Source: Silene noctiflora
Lineage: Eukaryota > Streptophyta > Magnoliopsida > Caryophyllales > Caryophyllaceae
Direction of reading: 5' to 3'
DNA length: 45,498 nt
Assembly: GCA_009801015.1 (NCBI GenBank)
Contig: VHZZ01000969.1
Span: 96,081 to 141,578 of the forward strand
Shown: positions 11,718 to 26,600 of the stretch, in pieces
How the letters are laid out: every line of letters begins with the position of its first letter
How positions within the stretch are numbered: position 1 is the first letter of the stretch
Notes under the pieces: generated by a model
What the model was told of the DNA's origin: nothing
The model's input: the letters and a program-made list of their open reading frames with translations, nothing else
Database searches by the model: none
Made by a program: the position numbers and the translations under genes

Positions 11718-14700
11718 CTAGTGACCAGGTTCTAACAGATGATCAAGTGACTGCTCCAGTTCATAGCCAACATAACAATCGGATACCAAGATGAGTTTTA
11801 ATCCCTGCAAATTGAGACCCAGAAGAAAAATAAGTAAAATATCAGGTGCTAGTAATGTCGAAAATTCCACCACTGTGCCATCTCTATGCTCGAAAATACA
11901 AAATGTAATTTGACAATAATGATTACAACACTGCTTTCTCTGAGGCAGTAGCTTGTCATCGGTTACTGGTTTACTGCCCCCTGCGACAAGAGCAATCACA
12001 ATTTGTTAAACCCTTATGGGCTCTCAAACTTCCTCGTATTCCTCTAAATCAGGATATTGAAAACGTGTTCAATGCGAGGTAGGATGAAGCAATGTTGCCC
12101 CGACTTCTTCATTTTAGGCAACATGTCAATCTTGCAACACCTCTTTTCCTCTTGTTCATTTTGCTTCTAATCCTACTTTCTACTCGTCTCATAGATATGA
12201 GCCCTTGTGTTTTAAACCGCATACTACTATAAGTACCTGAAAATAAAACTGCCCCGTTGACTCCTCAACTCACATCACGCGCCTTCACAAATATCACAAA
12301 GGACAACTCACCACAAGACAAGGAACTCACTTTGGAGTTTCATGATACTCGTACGACTGCTAATGCAGTGAAAATTTACCCAAGTTCACTTTTGTTCGCA
12401 ATATGTGACAGCATGCATTCAGGATTAGCCAAGAAACAGTTATGAGCTTTTACTTCATATTGTTAAAGAAATGGAAAAACAGTGATAATAATCAAGAATC
12501 AAAGTGCAGAAATGCAAACACAAAACAAAAGAGAATCAGCACCTGGTTCACAGCTGTAGTTGATGGCAAATTCATGTGTGTCACCAGATGGTCACTAAAT
12601 GAAACTCTCTTCAACGCAAACAGTTCAGATGACATACTGTCACCAAGAACCAGCCACCAGGCTTCCTCTTTAACCTGTGAGCGTATATTTGATTAGTTCC
12701 ACGGTTTTAACTCGTAATTAGGCCCAAAGTTTTTCCCGTGTAAGTGCATTTTGTAACCAGAGCTATTCAATACACAGATTTTTCTATAAATTACTATCTA
12801 GTGAGGTGAGATTAATTCAGTCTGACGATAATATTCTGCCCCTTGGTCATTTGTTTAACTTTTTCTATTTTTGGCTTCTGATTTTGGGTAAGCGATAAGC
12901 ATGCATTAAGGATGTACAGTACAAACCTACCCTTACATACCTTATCTTCCCTATTTTTCACCTCATAACGCTCAGACCTGACACCAGAACACCACTGTAG
13001 ACAGCAACAAGTGGCGAATAATCCTAGTGGGCTGGCAACCAGTCCTTATCAACCGTCGACCACCAGTCATCACTCCTCAACAACTCCCGTCCAGTACATA
13101 ATTACATATCAAGTCACAGAAAACACTAAATAAAAAAAGAATTTCAGGAAGTTATAAACATCACCAATTCCGAACTTTTCTCTATGGTTTTGTATCACAC
13201 AAGGTGCAGAATATTGTTCACAACAGAAACAATATTATTATCAACCCTGATTGCACGTATTCCATGTTGATCCAAGAAAAAAATCAAGCTTAAACTGACG
13301 ATAAGATTATTGCAATGGGTTATTGGGTGGGTTTGAGAATTGAGATGTAAGAAGAGGCTAATGAGTAGATCTGATTCTTTTTAGGTCGTGGGTCAATACA
13401 GAGGACAGATAAGGTCATAAGGAGAGGGGGGAAGGAGTAGATAGAAAAAGGCGGAAGAGTAGTGTGGATAGTATTTATTGTGGGAAGGATGGGTGATGGC
13501 AAATGATGTTTTTGGGCCTTGATCTTTGTGCCAAACCCGAAGGTAAAACATTTTTTTGTGACCGAGGGAGCAATAATTTGTAGTGACTTTTTTTTTATAA
13601 CAAAATGAAATGTCACTTCTAACAATTGGATACCTTCAATTTATTTGGGGAAATGATAATGCTACTAGACTTTTGTTTAGTGCCACAAAAATACAAGCTA
13701 AGTCTAAAGGTACGTTACAATTCACTGTCTCACAAATATGAGTGGCATTAGTGATTTTAGTAGTGGCATTATGCCTTCCCTTAATTTGCTGGCTCAAACT
13801 CAGTATTAAGTTTTTCTGAAGGAAAATAGTTAAAACTTCAAGCGAATACCTTGGGGAAACGAGGAGCGAATGCTCTTGATGTCTTCCGCTTGTGTACATT
13901 GTCCAGCCGAACATTAAGAGAATAGCGATTCCCATTGCCTTCTTTGTTCCGCTGGAGCCTCACTTTCATTTGTATACGAGGAAATTTCAGTAACTCCTGA
14001 AGAACAGAAATCAAATGACTAAGGGACAGTTCAAAGTTTAAAAGAGAGCATAGCATGTTGCCCCCAAGTTGCCGCTGATAGTTACAACAAAAAAAGGATA
14101 GACAGTAATAAAGGATAATATTCCTCAACAGCACAATTCCATATTTTCAGCTAAATATATCTTTATAACAAAATTAAAGTTACATGACCAAGTGTAAAAG
14201 AAGGTACCATGAGCTCAAACAATGAAATGCCGAATAATTGAGATGGACAAATAGAGGGGTTGTGAAATAAGTTGCTACATTTTATGCATAGGCCTCTAGG
14301 TGACTATAAGAGTTACAAAGAAACCCCTATTTCTGTCTCAACGTAAATTTCTCCATTCTTTACACGCATATATCCAGCATCTAATAAGTACTTCAGAACA
14401 TTTTACACCAACAAACCCTTCAGATTTAGATGAACATCAACAAATGAAAAGCAAACAACGTACACAAAATACGACGATATCGTTTGTAGATGGGCACAAA
14501 TGTCTATGATATCTTTTGTACATGGGTGTCACACCCTTGGTGCCCCTTAATTAATATTATATATCTTATAAAAAAAATAAAAAAAATCTGATGATACTCG
14601 TGCATAGGGAGAAAAAGAAAAGAATATGATAATTAGCTTCTAAGACGATGCACGGCCACAAGGTATCTCAAGTTCTCAGCCACCGGCCCTTTTGGGTAAT

Positions 14701-17501
14701 GAAGTGCAAAAAACAAATTACAATTACATACAATATAAGGCTAAGGTTAAATCTCTTATAAAATTATTTCACTACAAATTACATTATCAATGATTCAGAT
14801 GGAATTTTGATAGCATTACAGTTGAGGTAACTAAAATGGGACACTCTTAACTATTAAGGGTTGTGTTTGGATGTAGGGATTTGGAGGGAGAGGGAGGGGA
14901 GGGATGAGAAATCCGTTGTTTGGTTAGAAAAATGGTGGGGGGATTAGGAGGGAAGGGAAATGAATCCCTCCATTTCTGTCCTCTAAGCCAAATTATTTCC
15001 CCTCCAACAAAGGAAAGATTTGGAAGGAAAATCACCTCTTCCATTCTCTATCCCCTTCCCTTCCCTTCCCTCCCTTTCCCTTTCCCTCCTATTTTTGTAT
15101 CCAAACAAGGCCTAAGTCGCCAAGTGCAATTTACAATATACATGGGCACCCACGTGACATTTAAAAAGAATTTTTTTAAAACCTTAGGGCAACTCTTATA
15201 TCCACATATATATAGATAATATAAATACAATGATTTGCTTTTTTCTTTCACCTGATATAAGTTTGAAGCTGGAAAGCTTCCAAGAAAATTCTGTAGACGT
15301 GCCTTCGAAAGACCCAGTAGTTGCTGCAGATTTGCAATACCTCCTTTCACCAGCATGCCAATAACATCTTCACTTGAGGCAGGCAACATTCTTAATGATG
15401 CATTCTTGTCAAACCATAGACCCTGTTAACACAGCAGATATACAGCATACACCCGTGAGCTCAAGAAGAGATATTAATCAAATTACTAAATATCATTTCT
15501 GTTTCACTATGTATGACAGAAAGTACTGAATGATGTCTCGAAGACAAGAAGATGGAATGGTACTCCGTAAATAGGTTAACAAACTAGACTAAGAAAGACT
15601 TTCACTTTATTCTCCACATGTCCGTGAACTTGTCGAAGTCAAAACAAAGGTTAAAGGTCAAAACTTGGTCGACTCCACTAAAGAATCAAGATCTCAGGAT
15701 ACTGGACAGCTTCTATTAAACCGTAAGTAACTCTACTATTGAGCACAGAACCCATGCCTATGGATGCCCCACACAAAATAGACGAGGTGCAGCCTTGTTC
15801 TGTAGAACTAGATTATGCCTATTAGTTACAGCAAAACAAGTAAAGTGCAGCAAAATAAAGCAGAATAAGCCGTACAAAACACTCCCTAAATGGGCTTCAA
15901 ATGTGATTCCTCCAACATAACAGATAACCTGAATGTGATTTCTCACTAGAGAGTAGAGACTTTGTAGGAAAATGACAGACCAATCTAATGAAAGTTAGGT
16001 CACTAGATAACCTATATTAAAAAGTACAGCGTACATTAACCAAAAGAGAGGGAGTGTGGAAGAGATGCAAACAAGCACCGTTATTTAGGTAGTTCGACTT
16101 AGCAAGTCTCTTCTGCATCGGATCTATCTAAGGCCAAGTCAACATTTGCCGATCAAGCCCCTATGATTAGGGAGGGGAATAGAACCTAAGAACCCAATAC
16201 AAGTGTCTTTGACTGAACCATGAACATGTAGATGCAACCTTAACATTACAAGCCAAGAAGGCAAAACAAAGCCTGATTTTGACTGCAGAAGGTGGTGCAG
16301 AAGGATATCAAAACAATACCGGGAGCATAACTTAATATAGCTCACATAGTAGATTGAGTAACCAAGTTCAAGTATGTGCATAGGTGGAGTAAAGAAAGAG
16401 ATAAGATTATAAAAGACAATAGTAAAATACCTGCATGACCATCTGCATGAGATGCATACAAGTGAGCGTGCTTGAAAGCCATCCACTATTTGCACATATA
16501 TCGATCATAGCCTGGATTATACGTATACTCTGATCCAAAACAGACTTAAGGTCTGTTACATAGTCACTGACTGGCATCTCTACTTGAGAAAAGTGCGCCT
16601 GAATTCGAAATATAATAATTTTCAGAAATGAAAAAAACTATGCAGAGAAAGAAATGTCACATTTTCATCTAAGAGAGCTTGATGCTGAAGAACACTTGCC
16701 TGAAGGAGTAAATTTGTTTTAACATGTGGATCATCAAGTCGGTCATTGTCCACCTTGTATGGGACTGACTTGGCTAAGATTGCATTGTGGTTTTCCTGTA
16801 AAGACAAAAACAAAGAGCTGTTAGTCAATTAAAGGCTGTTGACTTATGAGTGTTGGCACCCCACTACAATTAATCTTCGGAGGTAAAATATTAAAGAGCA
16901 AATATGATAAAAAAAAAAATGGACCCCCTTCAGTTCATGCTTCAGTATGTTAATGATTGACTTATATGTTAGTGATTGACTTACACTAATAAGGAAAGCT
17001 TAATAATATTCTGAACGGAAGAGTCTTTTGCTTTAGTAAAATCACATGTTAATTGTTACCTCATTATGCCGTACTGGTAGCTCATCATATTCAGAAGCAG
17101 CAGAAAGCACATGCAGGAGAACCTGAGGAAGAAACGTTTATTGTAAGATATTGCAAGCCTCCGCAAAATAGTGCATGTTATATTTGACACTTACTTCAAG
17201 CGAAAGGTTTGGTCCAAGATTTGAGCCGAACATTGACACAGTCAAATAATTGAGATAGTATTGAGATGCAATCGACCCTAGCATCATAGGTTCCACATTA
17301 TCATCATTCATTTTGATGCATCCACTGTCTTCCAAATCTTCAAATGTACTCTGCACCAAGCTGCCAAATGAAGATTAATTAGACTAACAAACTCAGCCTC
17401 CAAGCAGAAGTTACAAAAGGGGAGTCTAGTTACCTTGATAGATAAGAGCTCAAGATTCCAGGATCTGTACCTTCTAAGCCATAGTAAGCAGGATTAAACA
17501 T
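11718..17501 (-). other. Helicase exons 41-49: second Sec63 domain and C-terminus (residues 1719-2083)
   Basis: Exons: 17434-17501, 17195-17360, 17060-17122, 16700-16795, 16431-16598, 15252-15422, 13850-13996, 12543-12674 and 11718-11804 (stop TAG at 11718-11720). Words such as [43 protein letters not shown] and [14 protein letters not shown] match the Sec63 domain of the family. Intron 44 has a GC donor: exon 44 ends CAG and is followed by GCAAGT. The last exons encode an IG-like C-terminal part ending in a short acidic tail (HLLEPGH). Confidence 0.92.
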
Positions 17502-20500
17502 CTGTTAAAAGAAATACAGTTGGATGTTAGAACAAGATGCGCCTAAAAAAGAAGTATTGGTAGCATGTCTTAATCCAATAGATCTCCTTAAGAGTCCAAC
17601 CACCAAAAATATTCTATCTGATAAGTGATACTAATCTCCGTTTCACTTGGTTCCTCCCACTTTTAGAAAGCTACTTGCATAATTTTGAAAAGTGGGAGGA
17701 ACGCTATGAAATGAAGCTTAGTGCTACCTCTGTCCCAAATTAAAGTCCCTATCTGACTTTGGTCAATGAGGACATTGACTATTAATTTCTCTAAATATTT
17801 GTAGAGATATAATGTAAAATTTGTCCTGTATCATTTATTTATTAAGTCAACTATTTCCATACTAATCATATTAAAAAGTTACAACTTATCAGGAAATTAT
17901 TGGTCAAAGCCAATGTCTTTTGGAGTTTTTGACCAGTTTTTGACCAACAAAGTTGAACAGGCATTAATATCAAAGGGATGGAGGGAATCAGAGTTAAACA
18001 GTCAAACAGTGATAGTATACCAGTCTTCGATAGAAGTATGTCCATGTCAGGTAGTGGATGGCATCTGCCTTATGGCAAATTGTACCAGATACGATCTCAG
18101 CATTGAAGTGGTTATGCAAGTGCTCTCTGAGACTACTCTCAACAGGAAATGGTTCATAAAGGAACTGCAAGAGAAGAACAAGTTTCTAAGCCATTTTTGA
18201 AAATGATTGAAGTAACTAAAATACCCAAACATAAAATAGTACTGACCCTTTTTTCGCCAAGTAACATAATACGGAGTATTTATCATTAAAAGGCACCAAG
18301 GAGGTGAAAGACACCACAGGGACAAAATACTACTGACCTTTTTGTAAAAACTCTTTTTTGGTTCATGAACTAGAATAACTGCTTTCCCGTGCTGGTCATA
18401 TTGTGGACGTCCAGCGCGACCCATCATTTGCAAAATATCCGTGATAGGAAAATCAACATATCGTTTCATCTTTCCATCAAAAAATTCTGTTCCCTGCATC
18501 ATGTAAGGAATATAATCCAGTTAGCATTGACATATGGAGGATTTTAATAGTAACCCTTACCAAAAGAATTGGTACTCGAAGGGTGAGAGGGTAAGAAGAG
18601 CCTACATAGACAGTGGATGAAAAACAAACAATGCCACTCAATGAAATAGTCAGTTACAAAGTTGTGAGCAATACAGATTTGATATGTGAGAGTCTATTCT
18701 TTATTATGTTTAACTTTTGTAGTAATCCAACAAACCTCATTCAGTATCAGTATCTATGAATCATTGACGGCTCTAAACCAACTTTGCAAGCAAACTACCA
18801 AACGAATGCCGTCAAATCAAAGGGACATTATTCCAAAAATTCTGTCGACACATATTATAGGGGGAACAAAGCATATCATTATGGCTTTTGTCAGCCCACA
18901 GCAATCACGGAAGAGTAAAATACCATCGTTTATTCTAAAGGTTGAAGAAAGAAAAAACGTTCAAACTACTAGCTATTATAATTATTTTTTTCCAAACTAC
19001 CAATTATAACTTTTTCGTTGAAGCTACTACCTATTAAGATATGTTAACTAATTTGGTACAACTCCCCTGATCCGGTTAAATAATTGTCAACTGACCGTTC
19101 TACAGTACTTAATATCAAGTTTGATCTTGGCACAACTCACCCATACTCTCTTAGTCTAATTCCATGGTGCAAAGAGTCTTGCATTGAATGAATGCAAAAA
19201 CTATGAATAATTATCTTGGGAGATAACCAAAGAATATATGAATAAGTCATGTTCCTTGTTACTATTACATGTACTAGTAGCACTACAGATATAGTTGATG
19301 GTGGTATATGAGAAAATCCCAACCCAAATAAAACATGACCAAAAAGAGCACGGAATTGATGAACAAAGGTCCCCAAAATACCAGCGACTATATTAGAAAC
19401 AGCATTAGTAACAAATAGTAATGTTAAGAACAACAATGATAATGATAGTAAATTTAAAAATTTATCATTACTGATATTGTTGTTGTGGCTGGTGTTATTA
19501 TTGTTGTTATTATTAGTTTGCTACTACAAATATAAATTAACAATAACAACTTGGCACACAGTACACTAACCTTGATAATGACAAGATGTGCAGGAAGGTT
19601 CACTCCCCAAGCCAATGTGCTAGTTGACACCAACACCTATCAGAGATATTGGATTAAACAAGAGTACAAACACCGTGCAAGATTTCAATAAATCCGGGAC
19701 CAAGAGAACATCTTTATTGCGAATGAGTAGTATCACTATGACAAGTTACCTAGAAATGCAAGAGTTTGTGTAAACTATGAGTGAAAATTATAGTCAAGTA
19801 CCTGAATCTTGTTGTTTCCAAACAGCTCCTCCACAGCAGATCTATCCTTATCGTTCAATCCAGCATGATGCAAACCAATACCAAACTGCAAAGTGTGCCT
19901 CAGGTTCTGATCTGTAATCTGGTAGAGCATCATCTGTAGTTCTTCCTCTGCCATATTCAAAAACTTCCTAGGATGCTCGTCTGATGCTGCATACTTCAGT
20001 CACCAGCAGAATCACATTGAGATCAATAAAAAGAAATTTTAATAAACAGACGGCAGAATAAAAAAAGACAAAAACTCACAAATTAGGTTCTGCAGATTAA
20101 AAATGTCTAATACCTGGATGAGGTCAAGAGCAGTAAGTCTCGTCTGTCGACGTGAAGAAACAAATATAAGAACTGGCTTTGTAGGTGAGTGTGTGGATAT
20201 GGCAGCATAGGCAGGTTTGTTCATACTATTCATTCTTGGACAGTAGTACTTCCCAGGGTATCCCTATTAGTTTTCAGAAGTGACAGCGACAAGTTGATCA
20301 GGATGTTTATAATACCCACTATAACGAGAAAAATAGATTATCAGATATCCCTACAGCAAGAATTAGTTAGCTACTAAGTAAGTAGAGCAACATATACGAA
20401 CTCTTATTTAGCCAAATCTGCATCCACGACAGAACAATGAAGCATCAAGCATTGAACAACTGGCTACTATCATGAAGTGTTGAAACATAAATGAAAAATC

Positions 20501-20633
20501 TAAAAAATCATTAACATCACTAGCTAAATGACACGTATAATCTTAGCAAGCTACATCTCATAATCTAAAAAATAGGTGAAGGTTTTATTTTTTGTTGATA
20601 ATATAGTAATCATGTAGCTCTCTCTTGCTTGTG

Positions 20634-20665
<32 letters not shown>

Positions 20666-23600
20666 AGGAGTGATAACTTCTATACCACTATAATTCAACA
20701 AAACAAATCGACCTTAGGAAGTGCCTTTGTTTCCCAAATACCATTCATTACCAAAATCGATGAAGGGAGTTCACCAGATTAAAGTAGCCAGAAAAGGCAA
20801 CCAATCCAAACATGTACTTCAACATCACGCAACTACACCGTACCGAGAATGGAGATCAAAGTAGTAAGCTCCTCCATCTCCTTCTAATGAATATTTCCCA
20901 ACTACTCAACTTTTAGTCAGCATGAGTGCATGACTTATATGGGAACAAACCATTGCAACAGTGGCATTATGAAGATAAAAAAAGGCCATAAATGCAACGG
21001 CAAACAGTGGTGAAGCATTCTTCACCAACCCATATATCTTCCCAAAGTCTCAATCTCCCCCCATTCCGACTTTGAAAGACACCAAAAGTATGAACTTATG
21101 TAAGATGTAGGAAACACATTTTTCTAAGGGCAAGGGAAAGCATGTGTTGTAGAGAACTTAGACTAAAGTCCCATCCACTAGCTAGATATGATTATTGTGA
21201 TGTAAAAGAAAGGAAAACTTCAAGCGCCATAAACACAGTGGCAAACCTCTTTCAGCTTTTGGTCCCCGCCCGACTTCCCAACCAACAAGATGATCTCTTT
21301 CCTCAACTGTAAAAAGGGCAGCCCCGGTGCACAATGGCGTCCCCGCTAGGCAAGGGTCCGGGTAGAGCTGGAAACAGCTGACCCGACCCGAGGAACCCAT
21401 CCCGCCCCGCCCGAAACCCGACCCGATACAACCCGAAAATTGGGTGAACCGAAACCAAACCGACCGGACCCGATAACCGATAGCAGCCTTATTTTTTCCA
21501 ACCCGAACCCGACCCGTGACCCGATATTTTCTCAACCCGATAATGACCTAGCTTAATAATGGTTTAAATAACACCAAATTGAAATTCATCTTAATTATTT
21601 TCACTTGAAACTACAATTAATACACCTACCCGTTATTTAAACATAAAATTACCATCTAAAACTAAATATATAAGATAAAATATATGCCAATAACCTGACC
21701 CGACACCGACCCGCTAATGACCCGACCCGACTTATCACCCGTTGATGACCCGACCCGAAGATGATCCGACATGAACCGAACCAACCTGAAACCGTCACTG
21801 ACCCGATATAACCCGAACCCGATATGACCCGACCCGTAACCGACCCGAGTGACACCTCTAGGTCCGAGGAAGGGTCCCACCACAAGGGTGTAATTGGGGC
21901 AAGCCTTCCCTTGCCATTTTGGCAAGAGGCCGCTCCAAGGACTTGAACCCGTGCGCCAAGGCTCCCCTTCATCTCTTTCCTCAACTGTCCTTAACGAAAA
22001 ATCACTCGTAATTCCCTTTTAGCCACTTCATTTAACATTCTAAATGACAATTTATGTTATTCGAGCCCAATCATATTAGGAATCAAGGATTTGCTGTTTT
22101 TGTCAAGGGAAATCGTATTAGAAGCGCAGAAATGTAGACGTTTTATAATAACTTTGGTTGCTGAACCCATTAAAAATTAATAGTGAGCACTGAGCACATC
22201 GACCACATGATTAATATACATTAAGGTAACAATGGTTTCATCGAAGATACATAAAGCAACTGTATATTTATATATATATGGTAATAATCCCCTCAAAGCT
22301 AAGTCATCTCCATGACTACACACTACAAATTTAATTTTCAAGAGCCACTGTACTTCAATCCAAAAAAAAAAGTGAAAGTCAATAAAGCCATCCATAAATC
22401 AGCTCATAGATTGAGAACGTAAGTGCAAAAACTAGTGACCCGTAGCTTGTTATCCACGCCAAATCATCGATCCAGAGAAATGCACTTATAATTGAACAAA
22501 AGTACAAAACTATCATACCGAATAGCTAGAGGTATAATTGAACAAAACTATCATCGATCCAGAGAAATGCACTTCTAATTGAGCAAAACTATCATACCCA
22601 ATCTGAGTACTGTCACCAGCCTTCAATCCATCCATTATTTACAGAATGTATGACCCAGAATAAAACAAAAACTGGCAAGGGAAACTTAAGATTCAGAGGG
22701 ATAGACTGAAGTGAATTTGGCTTAGGAAAACATTTATATTAGAAATACTCCATATAAAAAAAATTTAGAAAAAGAGAGAGCCAAAATGGACCAAACCGTA
22801 GCATTCGATATTAACTGAACTTACACAATCAAAAGACGGTAGCAATATGAAATTTGCATTACTGACCTGAATGTGTACTTCAAGTGGTACAGGTCTAACA
22901 CTCGGTTTGAAATTATATAGTCCAGTCTCCCCCACTCCCAACCAGTCAGCCAAATCCCTGAAAGTCAGAAAGACTGGTGAGGAAAACGTTCCAGTAAACA
23001 TGGTATAAAATCTAGGACGTTTCCCATTTTCTGGCTCACACTTGATTTAGAGCTATCCATATTGTCGGCAAGGCTAAAGTGAGAAGTTATGGCTCAACCC
23101 GGACAAGTGACGACCAATTTTTGGACATGAATTGTCAACATGACATACAATTGCAACACAAACCTACAGATCTGCAAGGAAAGCAAACAAAAATACTACA
23201 GATAAAACATACCCTGCATTTGCTAAAGCCGTTGACAGACCCACAAACCGTACTGAGCGTTCTGTCTGTGATGATATATACCTCATCCTTGAGACAATAA
23301 CCTACAAGTGTCCCATTTGCTATCAGTATACCACGTAAATAATATTTTATCGTCCGAAAAACAGAAATATACTTAGCAAGATATAGAAAGTTAGGTCATT
23401 TTAGGGAGTGAAACCATGAATAACAAGTGAAAAGTAGAATTCTTCGGGCATCTAAGGGACTTGCATATCTCTCTTACCATCATCAAAGCACATTTATGTT
23501 TGGTTCAGGGGAAGTGATAGTAGCTGAGTTGCTTTCCTATGTTTAGTTTTGATAGTTACTCGCCATTTGTGGAAAAAGGAAACATAAAATAATGGGTTAT

Positions 23601-26600
23601 AATTATGCCTAATAACGAATTTCAGCTGAGTTGCCTTCTTCCTTTCAATTCTACAAAAATAAGCATACCATTCAAATAGAGTCCTTTAAATTCATGTTAA
23701 CTGCACCAAACAACAAAAACATTACATCCATTCTCTCCTTTTCCAACCTTCCCTTTCATATCATCATAAAAAGAAACACGATGTACACAATTAAAACACG
23801 CATTCTGCGAGTGATGGGATGCATGAGTCTAGAGCGAAGAGTCCTCAACAGCTTGGACTTTTGCCAGACGATTACTAGGTGAAGTCTTGGTTGGCGTGAT
23901 AAGTCATTTAGGTTGGAGTTTTTATAATCTTATCTTGCATATCATTACATATTTGTAGGATCCAGCTTTCATCAGGCATTATCTTTGTATTTTTTACAAT
24001 TTCTGCATTTTATCCCTTACCCGCAAAATAAGAGTGTTAGCTAAGATAAAGAGTATAACAGAAGATAAACACTAGTAGGATTCAGTATGATATCTTTACG
24101 GGGTTGTGACATTAAAAGCAGATCTAAAAGAAATAAAATTTGATTTTCTGAATTCATGCTTTAACGCCAATTCTTGGGCCATAGCGTATCTGTTACCTAT
24201 ACAGTATACACAACCTCACAAAGACACATACCTCAAGAATCGGGCCTCTATCAGCTCCAAGAAGGTGAATCTCATCCAAAATCATAAGCCCAACCTTCAC
24301 GTTGAACAATCAAAATATTCAAAGAGAGAAACTGTACATTACAGACTCAAATGTAGTATATGACTATAATAATTAAGAACCAATAATTCTTTTTCTTAAA
24401 AGTAAAAAGATTATCATAACTAATCCCTGAATAAAAGAACTAATGCAGATATCAACCCCTATTAAGAGAACCTTCCTAAAAAAACTTTTTTATCTTAATT
24501 AATCCCCAATTTCAAATTGTTTTATTTTCTTGTCCCGCTTTTCTTCCTAGAATAAGTCTACGTAGTAGCCACTCTTAATTCCTTCCCCGTTGGATAGGAA
24601 CAGACCTACAACAGATCAGTATGGACAACCAATACAGGTCTGGATCAACTGTACAATGTGAACTGGACAATTCACTTTTAACCTTCATTTAGGAATTCTC
24701 AGAGAGACAAAAGGAACAAGGAATTGGTAATATATTTACATTAAAAATAGCTATGACAAAGCAACGATAGCACATAATCACATATGCGTAGAAAGCAATA
24801 AAGTTATATACCTTTTTAACGTAACTTCGAGTATGCCAGTTACGGCTTATCCCATCCCACTTTTCAGGAGTAGAAATTATGATATCAGCTGACAGAAGAG
24901 CCATCATATCTGGAGTGTAATCACCAGTCATTTCAACCTGGAAAAGATAGTTTTTTTATTCATAAGATGGTTCGTACAGAAGATTGGCATATACAAGTCA
25001 TTAAACAGCCTAATCTTTGAAAAGCAATTGGACGGAAATTATGTAGAATAGAACCATCTCTTTTCCGAGCTGAGTCACAAGCCGCTTTCTCCAATCATTC
25101 ATTCTTTCTCGGACAAGGGCCTTTAAAGGCGCTATATAGATAACCTGTATGAGTGCAAGAGTAAAAATCAGTTGTTTCCGGCTAAGAAAAGCTCGTCTAA
25201 AAACTACAAAAACCTAGAGACTGTAACCTACATAAAGCATAATGTAACACTAAGATCTGTGCATTTATAAACAGTAGCTGGCAAATAAAAGGCTACTTTA
25301 CACTAACTACACATAATAAAAAAAACTGTTGTGAAAGACAGATTTTATTTTTAGAGCACATCCCTTTAAACTTTACAAAATGAAAGGTAATTATGAAACT
25401 TAAACTGAAAATGCAACTCTAGGTCGAAATTAGAACTCAAGTAAGTTTCTTAAATGAAGCTTGAGTAGAACATAACATCACAATGTTCAACTGTGCATCA
25501 AAACAAGAATGGCAAGGTACATCAGGTATGAGGTTTATCATCAAATGTTCAAAACGACCTTGGTGCACCTCATGATTTATAAAACTAATACTCTAATTCT
25601 GAGAAGTAACATTGTATGAGGATATCAAGACTCATCCATACTTGGATAAGCTATCCTAAACTAACCTTCATATCAGGCTGGGTATTAAATAGCCGGAACA
25701 TTGCAAGCTCAGCTGATATGGTTTTTCCACTGCCAGTTGGAGCTCCCAAAAGAACATTGTTGTCTGTGTGATACAGAACATGAAAAGCCTGCCAAAAAAC
25801 ATGATTATCAGTTGCACTGAAGATTAATAATTGCACTGGAGAAAATCGTATTAGTATATAAAATATAACAAGATGTAAACCTGCGTCTGAATAGGATTAA
25901 AGTGTGAAAATTTGTACAAGGATTCGTAGCTTATGTTGCCAAGTGAAGTTATAGGCAGAGGTTTTAGGTCGAGCAATTCAGTATGAGAAGAGCTACCCTG
26001 GATGATAAAAAGAAACAAGATTGATCCATGAAGCAAGTAATTAGAGAAGGAGGTAAAATAAATTTATATATACAGTTTGTATTATATTAAAGATTTGGAT
26101 TTTTAAATAACCTCAGGTAATGCAAGATTGTTCAGAGATATTGTGTAAAATGATTCTGCCTGTAACCAAGAATCAGAAACAGCCCGAATATAGTACTGTG
26201 GAGGATGTGGTTCAAATATCGGCACCGTAAAAGAAAGTTTTTGAGGCTCCCCTTTGGCTGTCCTCTTGGTTAGGGTGAAAAGCTCCGAATGATATATATG
26301 GTCATTCTCAGAATCCTGTTCAAAGTAAGTATTCAAGCTCAGAATTACAAAAATCCAGAATCACACACGGCCAGCGAATTACAATAGTTGTAGCTCAAAT
26401 AGCCAAAGCAAGGATAATCATGCAAGTCACATATAGATTGTCACAAGCAACAGAGGGCCTCTCACAAAATAAAACAAAGTAGTCTTCCAGAAATCCAGAA
26501 TACACGTACAAAGTTAGCATACTATAAACATGTCATGATCTACCTAATTGATAGCAACTGAAATGTCCCAACTCGAAGGTCTTGTAATTTGCATATTGCT

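Larger units (their letters stand above)
18021..25997 (-). other. Helicase exons 29-40: second helicase cassette (residues 1250-1718)
   Basis: Exons: 25881-25997 (FNPIQTQ), 25666-25788 (Walker A), 25055-25144 ([12 protein letters not shown]), 24812-24937 (STPEKWDG), 24232-24294 (DEIH), 23213-23301 (GLSTALANA), 22867-22957, 20114-20263 ([12 protein letters not shown]), 19802-19993 (GIGLHHAGL), 19571-19636 ([13 protein letters not shown]), 18338-18493 ([11 protein letters not shown]) and 18021-18164. Intron 35 (20264-22866, 2.6 kb) is the host of the nested SINE and hAT elements. The cassette keeps all motifs, as expected for ASCC3-type enzymes. Confidence 0.95.

Noticed and set aside
13320..13625. 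101-aa minus-strand ORF in helicase intron 47
   Set aside because: No recognisable domain, atypical composition, lies wholly within an intron and does not join in frame with neighbouring exons.
14920..15219. Overlapping ORFs on both strands near 15,000
   Set aside because: They arise from the purine/pyrimidine-rich arms of the Tourist-like MITE.
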